Below are positions 23,978 to 38,200 of a DNA stretch of 64,000 nucleotides, piece by piece. The DNA is taken from contig CP136061.1 of the NCBI GenBank assembly GCA_032622095.1, positions 97,151,345 through 97,215,344 on the forward strand, given 5' to 3'. The position numbers and the translations under genes were made by a program. Under the pieces are notes generated by a model, which was given only the letters and a program-made list of their open reading frames with translations, was not told the origin of the DNA and made no database searches. Each line of letters starts with the position of its first letter. Within the stretch, counting starts at the first letter, position 1. This stretch comes from Siphonodentalium dalli (lineage: Eukaryota; Mollusca; Scaphopoda; Gadilida; Siphonodentaliidae).

Positions 23978-26900
23978 CTACATGTATCTTGTTAGCAGCC
24001 TACATGTATCTTGTTAGCAGCCTACATGTATCTTGTTAGCAGCCTACATGTATCTTGTTAGCAGCCTGCATGTATCTTGTTAGCAGCCTACATGTATCTT
24101 GTTAGCAGCCTGCATGTATCTTGTTAGCAGCCTACATGTATCTTGTTAGCAGCCTACATGTATCTTGTTAGCAGCCTGCATGTATCTTGTTAGCAGCCTA
24201 CATGTATCTTGTTAGCGGCCTACATGTATCTTGTTAGCAGCCTACATGTATCTTGTTAGCAGCCTACATGTATCTTGTTAGCAGCTTGAGAACACTACAT
24301 GTATCTTGTTAGCAGCCTACATGTATCTTGTTAGCAGCCTACATGTATCTTGTTAGCAGCCTACATGTATCTTGTTAGCAGCCTACATGTATCTTGTTAG
24401 CAGCCTACATGTATCTTGTTAGCAGCCTACATGTATCTTGTTAGCAGCCTACATGTATCTTGTTAGCAGCCTACATGTATCTTGTTAGCAGCCTACATGT
24501 ATCTTGTTAGCAGCCTACATGTATCTTGTTAGCAGCCTACATGTATCTTGTTAGCAGCCTACATGTATCTTGTTAGCAGCCTACATGTATCTTGTTAGCA
24601 GCCTACATGTATCTTGTTAGCAGCCTGCATGTATCTTGTTAGCAGCCTACATGTATCTTGTTAGCAGCCTACATGTATCTTGTTAGCAGCCTACATGTAT
24701 CTTGTTAGCAGCCTACATGTATCTTGTTAGCAGCCTACATGTATCTTGTTAGCAGCCTGCATGTATCTTGTTAGCAGCCTACATGTATCTTGTTAGCAGC
24801 CTGCATGTATCTTGTTAGCAGCCTACATGTATCTTGTTAGCAGCCTGCATGTATTTTGTTAGCAGCCTACATGTATCGTGTTAGCAGCCTACATGTATCT
24901 TATTAGCAGCCTACATATATCTTGTTAGCAGCCTACATGTATCTTGTTAGCAGCCTACATGTATCTTGTTAGCAGCCTACATGTATCTTGTTAGCAGCCT
25001 ACATGTATCTTGTTAGCAGCCTACATGTATCTTGTTAGCAGCCTACATGTATCTTGTTAGCAGCCTACATGTATCTTGTTAGCAGCCTACATGTATCTTG
25101 TTAGCAGCCTACATGTATCTTGTTAGCAGCCTACATGTATCTTGTTAGCAGCCTACATGTATCTTGTTAGCAGCCTACATGTATCTTGTTAGCAGCCTAC
25201 ATGTATCTTGTTAGCAGCCTACATGTATCTTGTTAGCAGCCTACATGTATCTTGTTAGCAGCCTGCATGTATCTTGTTAGCAGCCTACATGTATCTTGTT
25301 AGCAGCCTACATGTATCTTGTTAGCAGCCTACATGTATCTTGTTAGCAGCCTACATGTATCTTGTTAGCAGCCTACATGTATCTTGTTAGCAGCCTGCAT
25401 GTATCTTGTTAGCAGCCTACATGTATCTTGTTAGCAGCCTGCATGTATCTTGTTAGCAGCCTACATGTATCTTGTTAGCAGCCTGCATGTATCTTGTTAG
25501 CAGCCTGCATGTATCTTGTTAGCAGCCTGCATGTATCTTGTTAGCAGCCTACATGTATCTTGTTAGCAGCTTGAGAACACTACTTGTATCTTGTTAGCAG
25601 CCTACATGTATCTTGTTAGCAGCCTACATGTATCTTGTTAGCAGCCTACATGTATCTTGTTAGCAGCTTGAGAACACTACATGTATCTTGTTAGCAGCCT
25701 ACATGTATCTTGTTAGCAGCCTACATGTATCTTGTTAGCAGCCTACATGTATCTTGTTAGCAGCTTGAGAACACCACATGTATCTTGTTAGCAGCCTACA
25801 TGTATCTTGTTAGCAGCCTGCATGTATCTTGTTAGCAGCCTACATGTATCTTGTTAGCAGCCTAAATGTATCTTGTTAGCAGCCTGCATGTATCTTGTTA
25901 GCAGCCTACATGTATCTTGTTAGCAGCCTACATGTATCTTGTTAGCAGCTTGAGAACACTACATGTATCTTGTTAGCAGCCTACATGTATCTTGTTAGCA
26001 GCCTACATGTATCTTGTTAGCAGCCTACATGTATCTTGTTAGCAGCTTGAGAACACTACATGTATCTTGTTAGCAGCCTGCATGTATCTTGTTAGCAGCC
26101 TACATGTATCTTGTTAGCAGCCTGAGAACACTACATGTATCTTGTTAGCAGCCTGGGAACACTACATGTATCTTGTTAGCAGCTTGAGAACACTGCATGT
26201 ATCTTGTTAGCAGCCTGGGAACACTACATGTATCTTGTTAGCAGCCTGAGAACACTACATGTATCTTGTTAGCAGCATACATGTATCTTGTTAGCAGCTT
26301 GAGAACACTACATGTATCTTGTTAGCAGCCTACATGTATCTTGTTAGCAGCTTGAGAACACTACATGTATCTTGTTAGCAGCCTACATGTATCTTGTTAG
26401 CAGCCTACATGTATCTTGTTAGCAGCCTACATGTATCTTGTTAGCAGCTTGAGAACACTACATGTATCTTGTTAGCAGCTTGAGAACACTACATGTATCT
26501 TGTTAGCAGCCTACATGTATCTTGATAGCAGCCTACATGTATCTTGTTAGCAGCCTACATGTATCTTGTTAGCAGCTTGAGAACACTACATGTATCTTGT
26601 TAGCAGCTTGAGAACACTACATGTATCGTGTTAGCAGCCTACATGTATCTTGTTAGCAGCTTGAGAACACTACATGTATCTTGTTAGCAGCCTACATGTA
26701 TCTTGTTAGCAGCTTGAGAACACTACATGTATCTTGTTAGCAGCCTACATGTATCTTGTTAGCAGCCTACATGTATCTTGTTAGCAGCCTACATGTATCT
26801 TGTTAGCAGCCTACATGTATCTTGTTAGCAGCCTACATGTATCTTGTTAGCAGCCTACATGTATCTTGTTAGCAGCCTACATGTATCTTGTTAGCAGCCT

Positions 26901-29900
26901 ACATGTATCTTGTTAGCAGCCTGAGAACATTACAAGTATCTTGTTAGCAGCCTACATGTATCTTGTTAGCAGCCTGAGAACACTACATGTATCTTGTTAG
27001 CAGCCTACATGTATCTTGTTAGCAGCTTGAGAACACTACATGTATCTTGTTAGCAGCCTACATGTATCTTGTTAGCAGCCTACATGTATCTTGTTAGCAG
27101 CCTACATGTATCTTGTTAGCAGCTTGAGAACACTACATGTATCTTGTTAGCAGCTTGAGAACACTACATGTATCTTGTTAGCAGCCTACATGTATCTTGT
27201 TAGCAGCTTGAGAACACTACATGTATCTTGTTAGCAGCCTACATGTATCTTGTTAGCAGCCTACATGTATCTTGTTAGCAGCCTGCATGTATCTTGTTAG
27301 CAGCCTACATGTATCTTGTTAGCAGCCTACATGTATCTTGTTAGCAGCTTGAGAACACTACATGTATCTTGTTAGCAGCCTACATGTATCTTGTTAGCAG
27401 CCTACATGTATCTTGTTAGCAGCCTACATGTATCTTGTTAGCAGCCTACATGTATCTTGTTAGCAGCCTACATGTATCTTGTTAGCAGCCTGAGAACACT
27501 ACATGTATCTTGTTAGCAGCCTACATGTATCTTGTTAGCAGCTTGAGAACACTACATGTATCTTGTTAGCAGCCTACATGTATCTTGTTAGCAGCCTACA
27601 TGTATCTTGTTAGCAGCCTACATGTATCTTGTTAGCAGCCTACATGTATCTTGTTAGCAGCCTACATGTATCTTGTTAGCAGCCTACATGTATCTTGTTA
27701 GCAGCTTGAGAACACTACATGTTTCTTGTTAGCAGCCTACATGTATCTTGTTAGCAGCCTACATGTATCTTGTTAGCAGCCTACATGTATCTTGTTAGCA
27801 GCTTGAGAACACTACATGTATCTTGTTAGCAGCCTGCATGTATCTTGTTAGCAGCCTACATGTATCTTGTTAGCAGCCTGAGAACACTACATGTATCTTG
27901 TTAGCAGCCTGGGAACACTACATGTATCTTGTTAGCAGCCTGAGAACACTACATGTATCTTGTTAGCAGCCTGAGAACACTACATGTATCTTGTTAGCAG
28001 CCTGGGAACACTACATGTATCTTGTTAGCAGCCTGAGAACACTACATGTATCTTGTTAGCAGCCTGCATGTATCTTGTTAGCAGCCTACATGTATCTTGT
28101 TAGCAGCCTGAGAACACTACATGTATCTTGTTAGCAGCCTGGGAACACTACATGTATCTTGTTAGCAGCCTGAGAACACTACATGTATCTTGTTAGCAGC
28201 CTGAGAACACTACATGTATCTTGTTAGCAGCCTGGGAACACTACATGTATCTTGTTAGCAGCCTGAGAACTCTACATGTATCTTGTTAGCAGCCTGTATG
28301 TATCTTGTTAGCAGCCTACATGTATCTTGTTAGCAGCCTGAGAACACTACATGTATCTTGTTAGCAGCCTGGGAACACTACATGTATCTTGTTAGCAGCC
28401 TGAGAACACTACATGTATCTTGTTAGCAGCCTGAGAACACTACATGTATCTTGTTAGCAGCCTGAGAACACTACATGTATCTTGTTAGCAGCCTACATGT
28501 ATCTTGTTAGCAGCCTGAGAACACTACATGTATCTTGTTAGCAGCCTGAGAACACTACATGTATCTTGTTAGCAGCCTGAGAACACTACATGTATCTTGT
28601 TAGCAGCCTACATGTATCTTGTTAGCAGCCTACATGTATCTTGTTAGCAGCCTACATGTATCTTGTTAGCAGCCTACATGTATCTTGTTAGCAGCCTACA
28701 TGTATCTTGTTAGCAGCCTACATGTATCTTGTTAGCAGCTTGAGAACACTACATGTATCTTGTTAGCAGCCTACATGTATCTTGTTAGCAGCCTACATGT
28801 ATCTTGTTAGCAGCCTACATGTATCTTGTTAGCAGCCTACATGTATCTTGTTAGCAGCTTGAGAACACCACATGTATCTTGTTAGCAGCCTACATGTATC
28901 TTGTTAGCAGCCTGCATGTATCTTGTTAGCAGCCTACATGTATCTTGTTAGCAGCTTGAGAACACTACATGTATCTTGTTAGCAGCCTACATGTATCTTG
29001 TTAGCAGCTTGAGAACACTACATGTATCTTGTTAGCAGCCTGCATGTATCTTGTTAGCAGCCTACATGTATCTTGTTAGCAGCCTGCATGTATCTTGTTA
29101 GCAGCCTACATGTATCTTGTTAGCAGCTTGAGAACACTACATGTATCTTGTTAGCAGCCTGAGAACACTACATGTATCTTGTTAGCAGCCTACATGTATC
29201 TTGTTAGCAGCTTGAGAACACTACATGTATCTTGTTAGCAGCCTGAGAACACTACATGTATCTTGTTAGCAGCCTGAGAACACTACATGTATCTTGTTAG
29301 CAGCCTACATGTATCTTGTTAGCAGCCTGCATGTTTCTTGTTAGCAGCCTGAGAACACCACATGTATCTTGTTAGCAGCCTACATGTATCTTGTTAGCAG
29401 CTTGAGAACACTACATGTATCTTGTTAGCAGCCTACATGTATCTTGTTAGCAGCTTGAGAACACTACATGTATCTTGTTAGCAGCCTACATGTATCTTGT
29501 TAGCAGCCTACATGTATCTTGTTAGCAGCCTACATGTATCTTGTTAGCAGCTTGAGAACACTACATGTATCTTGTTAGCAGCTTGAGAACACTACATGTA
29601 TCTTGTTAGCAGCCTACATGTATCTTGTTAGCAGCTTGAGAACACTACATGTATCTTGTTAGCAGCCTACATGTATCTTGTTAGCAGCCTACATGTATCT
29701 TGTTAGCAGCCTGCATGTATCTTGTTAGCAGCCTACATGTATCTTGTTAGCAGCCTACATGTATCTTGTTAGCAGCTTGAGAACACTACATGTATCTTGT
29801 TAGCAGCCTACATGTATCTTGTTAGCAGCCTACATGTATCTTGTTAGCAGCCTACATGTATCTTGTTAGCAGCCTACATGTATCTTGTTAGCAGCCTACA

Positions 29901-30001
29901 TGTATCTTGTTAGCAGCCTGAGAACACTACATGTATCTTGTTAGCAGCCTACATGTATCTTGTTAGCAGCTTGAGAACACTACATGTATCTTGTTAGCAG
30001 C
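23978..30001 (+). repeat. 6-kb higher-order repeat, copy 3 (6,024 bp)
   Basis: Markers recur 11,357 bp from copy 1 and, after the deletion point, 6,024 bp from copy 2: AGCGGCC at 24214, TATCGTG at 24875, CTACTTG near 25581, TTGATAG near 26521, ACATTACAAG near 26927, CATGTTTC at 27718, AACTCTAC at 28268 and CTGCATGTTTC at 29327. It retains the 691-bp segment absent from copy 2. I saw only a few private changes, such as TATTTTG near 24853 and CTAAATG near 25863, so the copies are nearly identical and the duplications recent. Confidence 0.95.
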
Positions 30002-31882
30002 CTACATGTATCTTGTTAGCAGCCTACATGTATCTTGTTAGCAGCCTACATGTATCTTGTTAGCAGCCTACATGTATCTTGTTAGCAGCCTACATGTATC
30101 TTGTTAGCAGCCTACATGTATCTTGTTAGCAGCTTGAGAACACTACATGTTTCTTGTTAGCAGCCTACATGTATCTTGTTAGCAGCCTACATGTATCTTG
30201 TTAGCAGCCTACATGTATCTTGTTAGCAGCTTGAGAACACTACATGTATCTTGTTAGCAGCCTGCATGTATCTTGTTAGCAGCCTACATGTATCTTGTTA
30301 GCAGCCTGAGAACACTACATGTATCTTGTTAGCAGCCTGGGAACACTACATGTATCTTGTTAGCAGCCTGAGAACACTACATGTATCTTGTTAGCAGCCT
30401 GAGAACACTACATGTATCTTGTTAGCAGCCTGGGAACACTACATGTATCTTGTTAGCAGCCTGTGAACACTACATGTATCTTGTTAGCAGCCTGCATGTA
30501 TCTTGTTAGCAGCCTACATGTATCTTGTTAGCAGCCTGAGAACACTACATGTATCTTGTTAGCAGCCTGGGAACACTACATGTATCTTGTTAGCAGCCTG
30601 AGAACACTACATGTATCTTGTTAGCAGCCTGAGAACACTACATGTATCTTGTTAGCAGCCTGGGAACACTACATGTATCTTGTTAGCAGCCTGAGAACAC
30701 TACATGTATCTTGTTAGCAGCCTGCATGTATCTTGTTAGCAGCCTACATGTATCTTGTTAGCAGCCTGAGAACACTACATGTATCTTGTTAGCAGCCTGG
30801 GAACACTACATGTATCTTGTTAGCAGCCTGAGAACACTACATGTATCTTGTTAGCAGCCTGAGAACACTACATGTATCTTGTTAGCAGCCTGAGAACACT
30901 ACATGTATCTTGTTAGCAGCCTACATGTATCTTGTTAGCAGCCTGAGAACACTACATGTATCTTGTTAGCAGCCTGAGAACACTACATGTATCTTGTTAG
31001 CAGCCTGAGAACACTACATGTATCTTGTTAGCAGCCTACATGTATCTTGTTAGCAGCCTACATGTATCTTGTTAGCAGCCTACATGTATCTTGTTAGCAG
31101 CCTACATGTATCTTGTTAGCAGCCTACATGTATCTTGTTAGCAGCCTACATGTATCTTGTTAGCAGCTTGAGAACACTACATGTATCTTGTTAGCAGCCT
31201 ACATGTATCTTGTTAGCAGCCTACATGTATCTTGTTAGCAGCCTACATGTATCTTGTTAGCAGCCTACATGTATCTTGTTAGCAGCTTGAGAACACCACA
31301 TGTATCTTGTTAGCAGCCTACATGTATCTTGTTAGCAGCCTGCATGTATCTTGTTAGCAGCCTACATGTATCTTGTTAGCAGCTTGAGAACATTACATGT
31401 ATCTTGTTAGCAGCCTACATGTATCTTGTTAGCAGCTTGAGAACACTACATGTATCTTGTTAGCAGCCTGCATGTATCTTGTTAGCAGCCTACATGTATC
31501 TTGTTAGCAGCCTGCATGTATCTTGTTAGCAGCCTACATGTATCTTGTTAGCAGCTTGAGAACACTACATGTATCTTGTTAGCAGCCTGAGAACACTACA
31601 TGTATCTTGTTAGCAGCCTACATGTATCTTGTTAGCAGCTTGAGAACACTACATGTATCTTGTTAGCAGCCTGAGAACACTACATGTATCTTGTTAGCAG
31701 CCTGAGAACACTACATGTATCTTGTTAGCAGCCTACATGTATCTTGTTAGCAGCCTGCATGTTTCTTGTTAGCAGCCTGAGAACACCACATGTATCTTGT
31801 TAGCAGCCTACATGTATCTTGTTAGCAGCTTGAGAACACTACATGTATCTTGTTAGCAGCCTACATGTATCTTGTTAGCAGC
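30002..31882 (+). repeat. 6-kb higher-order repeat, partial copy 4 (1,881 bp)
   Basis: This segment repeats 27574-29454 of copy 3 at an offset of 2,428 bp: CATGTTTC at 27718 and 30146, the G monomer at 27834 and 30262, and CTGCATGTTTC at 29327 and 31755. The AACTCTAC and CTGTATG changes are absent at the expected places (about 30696 and 30722). Private changes are CTGTGAACAC near 30461 and ACATTACATG near 31391. Homology stops after the 22-mer at 31861, where copy 3 has a 31-mer and this segment has a G monomer. Confidence 0.92.
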
Positions 31883-33110
31883 CTGCATGTATCTTGTTAG
31901 CAGCCTACATGTATCTTGTTAGCAGCCTGCATGTATCTTGTTAGCAGCCTGTATGTATCTTGTTAGCAGCCTACATGTATCTTGTTAGCAGCTTGAGAAC
32001 ACTACATGTATCTTGTTAGCAGCCTGAGAACACCACATGTATCTTGTTAGCAGCCTACATGTATCTTGTTAGCAGCCTACATGTATCTTGTTAGCAGCCT
32101 GCATGTATCTTGTTAGCAGCCTACATGTATCTTGTTAGCAGCCTGCATGTATCTTGTTAGCAGCCTACATGTATCTTGTTAGCAGCCTGCATGTATCTTG
32201 TTAGCAGCCTACAAGTATCTTGTTAGCAGCCTGCATGTATCTTGTTAGCAGCCTACATGTATCTTGTTAGCAGCTTGAGAACACTACATGTATCTTGTTA
32301 GCAGCCTGCATGTATCTTGTTAGCAGCCTACATGTATCTTGTTAGCAGCATACATGTTTCTTGTTAGCAGCCTACATGTATCTTATTAGCAGCCTACATG
32401 TATCTTGTTAGCAGCCTGAGAACACTACATGTATCTTGTTAGCAGCCTACATGTATCTTGTTAGCAGCCTACATGTATCTTGTTAGCAGCCTGAGAACAC
32501 TACATGTATCTTGTTAGCAGCCTACATGTATCTTGTTAGCAGCCTGCATGTATCTTGTTAGCAGCCTACATGTATCTTGTTAGCAGCCTGCATGTATCTT
32601 GTTAGCAGCCTGTATGTATCTTGTTAGCAGCCTACATGTATCTTGTTAGCAGCTTGAGAACACTACATGTATCTTGTTAGCAGTCTGAGAACACCACATG
32701 TATCTTGTTAGCAGCCTACATGTATCTTGTTAGCAGCCTACATGTATCTTGTTAGCAGCCTGCATGTATCTTGTTAGCAGCCTACATGTATCTTGTTAGC
32801 AGCCTGCATGTATCTTGTTAGCAGCCTACATGTATCTTGTTAGCAGCCTGCATGTATCTTGTTAGCAGCCTACAAGTATCTTGTTAGCAGCCTGCATGTA
32901 TCTTGTTAGCAGCCTACATGTATCTTGTTAGCAGCTTGAGAACACTACATGTATCTTGTTAGCAGCCTGCATGTATCTTGTTAGCAGCCTGAGAACACTA
33001 CATGTATCTTGTTAGCAGCATGCATGTATCTTGTTAGCAGCCTGCATGTATCTTGTTAGCAGCCTGCATGTATCTTGTTAGCAGCATACATGTTTATTGT
33101 TAGCAGCCTA
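31883..33110 (+). repeat. 661-bp tandem duplication with G monomers
   Basis: CTGTATG at 31949 recurs at 32610, and ACAAGTATC at 32211 recurs at 32872; both give 661 bp (twenty-three 22-mers plus five 31-mers). The AGCATACATG junction near 32350 recurs near 33086, 736 bp away, so the right copy carries 75 extra bases there (two 22-mers plus one 31-mer). This is the last place where CTGCATG monomers occur. The first regular TTATTAG monomers start at about 32384. Confidence 0.92.
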
Positions 33111-35200
33111 CATGTATCTTATTAGCAGCCTACATGTATCTTGTTAGCAGCCTGAGAACACTACATGTATCTTATTAGCAGCCTACATGTATCTTATTAG
33201 CAGCCTACATGTATCTTGTTAGCAGCCTACATGTATCTTATTAGCAGCCTGAGAACACTACATGTATCTTGTTAGCAGGCTACATGTATCTTGTTAGCAG
33301 CCTACATGTATCTTGTTAGCAGCCTACATGTATCTTGTTAGCAGCCTACATGTATCTTATTAGCAGCCTACATGTATCTTATTAGCAGCCTGAGAACACT
33401 ACATGTATCTTGTTAGCAGCCTACATGTCTCTTATTAGCAGCCTACATGTATCTTATTAGCAGCCTGAGAACACTACATGTATCTTATTAGCAGCCTACA
33501 TGTATCTTGTTAGCAGCCTACATGTATCTTGTTTGCAGCCTACATGTATCTTGTTAGCAGCCTACATGTATCTTATTAGCAGCCTACATGTATCTTATTA
33601 GCAGCCTGAGAACACTACATGTATCTTGTTAGCAGCCTACATGTATCTTATTAGCAGCCTGAGAACACTACATGTATCTTGTTAGCAGCCTACATGTATC
33701 TTGTTAGCAGCCTACATGTATCTTATTAGCAGCCTACATGTATCTTATTAGCAGCCTACATGTATCTTATTAGCAGCCTACATGTATCTTATTAGCAGCC
33801 TGAGAACACTACATGTCTCTTATTAGCAGCCTACATGTATCTTATTAGCAGCCTACATGTATCTTGTTAGCAGCCTACATGTTTCTTGTTAGCAGCCTAC
33901 ATGTATCTTATTAGCAGCCTGAGAACACTACATGTATCTTGTTAGCAGCCTACATGTTTCTTGTTAGCAGCCTGAGAACACTACAAGTATCTTGTTAGCA
34001 GCCTACATGTTTCTTGTTAGCAGCCTACATGTATCTTATTAGCAGCCTGAGAACACTACATGTATCTTGTTAGCAGCCTACATGTTTCTTGTTAGCAGCC
34101 TACATGTATCTTATTAGCAGCCTACATGTTTCTTGTTAGCAGCCTGAGAACACTACATGTCTCTTATTAGCAGCCTACATGTATCTTATTAGCAGCCTAC
34201 ATGTATCTTGTTAGCAGCCTACATGTTTCTTGTTAGCAGCCTACATGTATCTTATTAGCAGCCTGAGAACACTACATGTATCTTGTTAGCAGCCTACATG
34301 TTTCTTGTTAGCAGCCTACATGTATCTTATTAGCAGCCTACATGTATCTTATTAGCAGCCTACATGTATCTTATTAGCAGCCTACATGTATCTTATTAGC
34401 AGCCTGAGAACACTACAAGTATCTTGTTAGCAGCCTACATGTTTCTTGTTAGCAGCCTACATGTTTCTTGTTAGCAGCCTACATGTTTCTTGTTAGCAGC
34501 CTACATGTCTCTTGTTAGCAGCCTACATGTATCTTGTTAGCAGCCTACATGTCTCTTGTTAGCAGCCTACATGTATCTTGTTAGCAGCCTACATGTATCT
34601 TATTAGCAGCCTACATGTATCTTATTAGCAGCCTGAGAACACTACATGTATCTTGTTAGCAGCCTACATGTTTCTTGTTAGCAGCCTACATGTATCTTGT
34701 TAGCAGCCTACATGTATCTCATTAGCAGCCTACATGTATCTTATTAGCAGCCTACATGTTTCTTGTTAGCAGCCTACATGTTTCTTGTTAGCAGCCTACA
34801 TGTATCTTATTAGCAGCCTACATGTATCTTGTTAGCAGCCTACATGTTTCTTGTTAGCAGCCTACATGTTTCTTGTTAGCAGCCTACATGTATCTTATTA
34901 GCAGCCTACATGTATCTTATTAGCAGCCTGAGAACACTACATGTATCTTGTTAGCAGCCTACATGTATCTTGTTAGCAGCCTACATGTTTCTTGTTAGCA
35001 GCCTACATGTATCTTATTAGCAGCCTACATGTATCTTATTAGCAGCCTGAGAACACTACATGTATCTTGTTAGCAGCCTACATGTATCTTGTTAGCAGCC
35101 TACATGTATCTTATTAGCAGCCTGAGAACACTACATGTATCTTGTTAGCAGCCTACATGTATCTTGTTAGCAGCCTACATGTTTCTTGTTAGCAGCCTAC
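33111..35200 (+). repeat. Transition zone: TTGTTAG, TTATTAG, TTTC and TCTC forms mixed
   Basis: Monomers ending TTATTAGCAGC rise from rare to common, while TATCTTG monomers persist. TTTCTTG and TCTCTTA forms also appear. The 31-mers are now almost all CTGAGAACACTAC; the TTGAGAACAC form has gone. A block starting at the 31-mer at 33800 (reading TCTC) is repeated from 34144, 344 bp apart (ten 22-mers plus four 31-mers). ACAAGTATC occurs near 33984 and 34414. Confidence 0.88.
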
Positions 35201-38200
35201 ATGTATCTTTTTAGCAGCCTACATGTATCTTATTAGCAGCCTACATGTATCTTATTAGCAGCCTACATGTATCTTATTAGCAGCCTACATGTATCTTATT
35301 AGCAGCCTACATGTATCTTATTAGCACCCTACATGTATCTTATTAGCAGCCTACATGTATCTTATTAGCAGCCTACATGTATCTTATTAGCAGCCTACAT
35401 GTATCTTATTAGCAGCCTACATGTATCTTGTTAGCAGCCTACATGTTTCTTGTTAGCAGCCTACATGTATCTTATTAGCAGCCTACATGTATCTTATTAG
35501 CAGCCTGAGAACACTACATGTATCTTATTAGCAGCCTACATGTATCTTGTTAGCAGCCTACATGTATCTTGTTAGCAGCCTACATGTATCTTGTTAGCAG
35601 CCTACATGTATCTTATTAGCAGCCTACATGTATCTTATTAGCAGCCTGAGAACACTACATGTATCTTATTAGCAGCCTACATGTATCTTATTAGCAGCCT
35701 ACATGTATCTTATTAGCAGCCTACATGTATCTTATTAGCAGCCTACATGTATCTTATTAGCAGCCTGAGAACACTACATGTATCTTATTAGCAGCCTACA
35801 TGTCTCTTATTAGCAGCCTACATGTATCTTATTAGCAGCCTACATGTATCTTATTAGCAGCCTGAGAACACTACATGTATCTTGTTAGCAGCCTACATGT
35901 ATCTTGTTAGCAGCCTACATGTATCTTGTTAGCAGCCTACATGTATCTTATTAGCAGCCTACATGTATCTTATTAGCAGCCTACATGTATCTTGGTAGCA
36001 GCCTACATGTATCTTATTAGCAGCCGGAGAACACTACATGTATCTTATTAGCAGCCTACATGTATCTTATTAGCAGCCTGAGAACACTACATGTATCTTG
36101 TTAGCAGCCTACATGTATCTTGTTAGCAGCCTACATGTATCTTGTTAGCAGCCTACATGTTTCTTGTTAGCAGCCTACATGTATCTTATTAGCAGCCTAC
36201 ATGTATCTTATTAGCAGCCTACATGTATCTTATTAGCAGCCTGAGAACACTACATGTATCTTGTTAGCAGCCTACATGTATCTTGTTAGCAGCCTACATG
36301 TATCTTGTTAGCAGCCTACATGTTTCTTGTTAGCAGCCTACATGTATCTTATTAGCAGCCTACATGTATCTTATTAGCAGCCTACATGTATCTTATTAGC
36401 AGCCTACATGTATCTTATTAGCAGCCTACATGTATCTTATTAGCAGCCTACATGTATCTTATTAGCAGCCTGAGAACACTACATGTATCTTGTTAGCAGC
36501 CTACATGTATCTTATTAGCAGCCTACATGTATCTTGTTAGCAGCTTACATGTATCTTGTTAGCAGCCTACATGTATCTTGTTAGCAGCCTACATGTTTCT
36601 TGTTAGCAGCCTACATGTATCTTATTAGCAGCCTACATGTATCTTATTAGCAGCCTACATGTATCTTATTAGCAGCCTACATGTATCTTATTAGCAGCCT
36701 ACATGTATCTTATTAGCAGCCTACATGTATCTTATTAGCAGCCTGAGAACACTACATGTATCCTGTTAGCAGCCTACATGTTTCTTGTTAGCAGCCTACA
36801 TGTATCTTATTAGCAGCCTACATGTATCTTATTAGCAGCCTACATGTATCTTATTAGCAGCCTACATGTATCTTGTTAGCAGCCTACATGTATCTTATTA
36901 GCAGCCTGAGAACACTACATGTATCTTATTAGCAGCCTACATGTATCTTGTTAGCAGCCTACATGTATCTTGTTAGCAGCCTACATGTATCTTGTTAGCA
37001 GCCTACATGTATCTTATTAGCAGCCTACATGTATCTTATTAGCAGCCTGAGAACACTACATGTATCTTATTAGCAGCCTACATGTATCTTATTAGCAGCC
37101 TACATGTATCTTGTTAGCAGCCTACATGTATCTTATTAGCAGCCTGAGAACACTACATGTATCTTATTAGCAGCCTACATGTATCTTGTTAGCAGCCTAC
37201 ATGTATCTTATTAGCAGCCTACATGTATCTTATTAGCAGCCTGAGAACACTACATGTATCTTATTAGCAGCCTACATGTATCTTATTAGCAGCCTACATG
37301 TATCTTATTAGCAGCCTACATGTATCTTATTAGCAGCCTACATGTATCTTATTAGCAGCCTACATGTATCTTGTTAGCAGCCTGAGAACACTACATGTAT
37401 CTTATTAGCAGCCTACATGTATCTTATTATCAGCCTACATGTATCTTATTAGAAGCCTACATGTATCTTATTAGCAGCCTACATGTATCTTATTAGCAGC
37501 CTGAGAACACTACATGTATCTTATTAGCAGCCTACATGTATCTTATTAGCAGCATACATGTCTCTTATTAGCAGCCTGAGAACACTACATGTATCTTATT
37601 AGCAGCCTACATGTATCTTATTAGCAGCCTACATGTATCTTATTAGCAGCCTGAGAACACTACATGTCTCTTATTAGCAGCCTACATGTATCTTATTAGC
37701 AGCCTACATGTCTCTTATTAGCAGCCTGAGAACACTACATGTATCTTATTAGCAGCCTACATGTATCTTATTAGCAGCCTACATGTATCTTGTTAGCAGC
37801 CTGAGAACACTACATGTATCTTATTAGCAGCCTACATGTATCTTATTAGCAGCCTACATGTATCTTATTAGCAGCCTGAGAACACTACATGTATCTTATT
37901 AGCAGCCTACATGTATCTTGTTAGCAGCCTGAGAACACTACATGTATCTTATTAGCAGCCTGAGAACACTACATGTATCTTATTAGCAGCCTGAGAACAC
38001 TACATGTATCTTATTAGCAGCCTACATGTATCTTATTAGCAGCCTGAGAACACTACATGTATCTTATTAGCAGCCTACATGTATCTTATTAGCAGCCTAC
38101 ATGTATCTTATTAGCAGCCTACATGTATCTTGTTAGCAGCCTACATGTCTCTTATTAGCAGCCTACATGTATCTTATTAGCAGCCTACATGTATCTTATT

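Noticed and set aside
12621-30001. Retrotransposon or other mobile element as the 6-kb unit
   Set aside because: The unit consists wholly of the same 22/31-bp monomers; there are no terminal repeats, target duplications or coding sequence.
12621-31882. Assembly artefact as the whole explanation for the 6-kb copies
   Set aside because: Copy-specific changes (691-bp loss in copy 2, private substitutions in each copy, missing variants in copy 4) argue against simple duplication of one contig. Read-level checking is still the decisive test.
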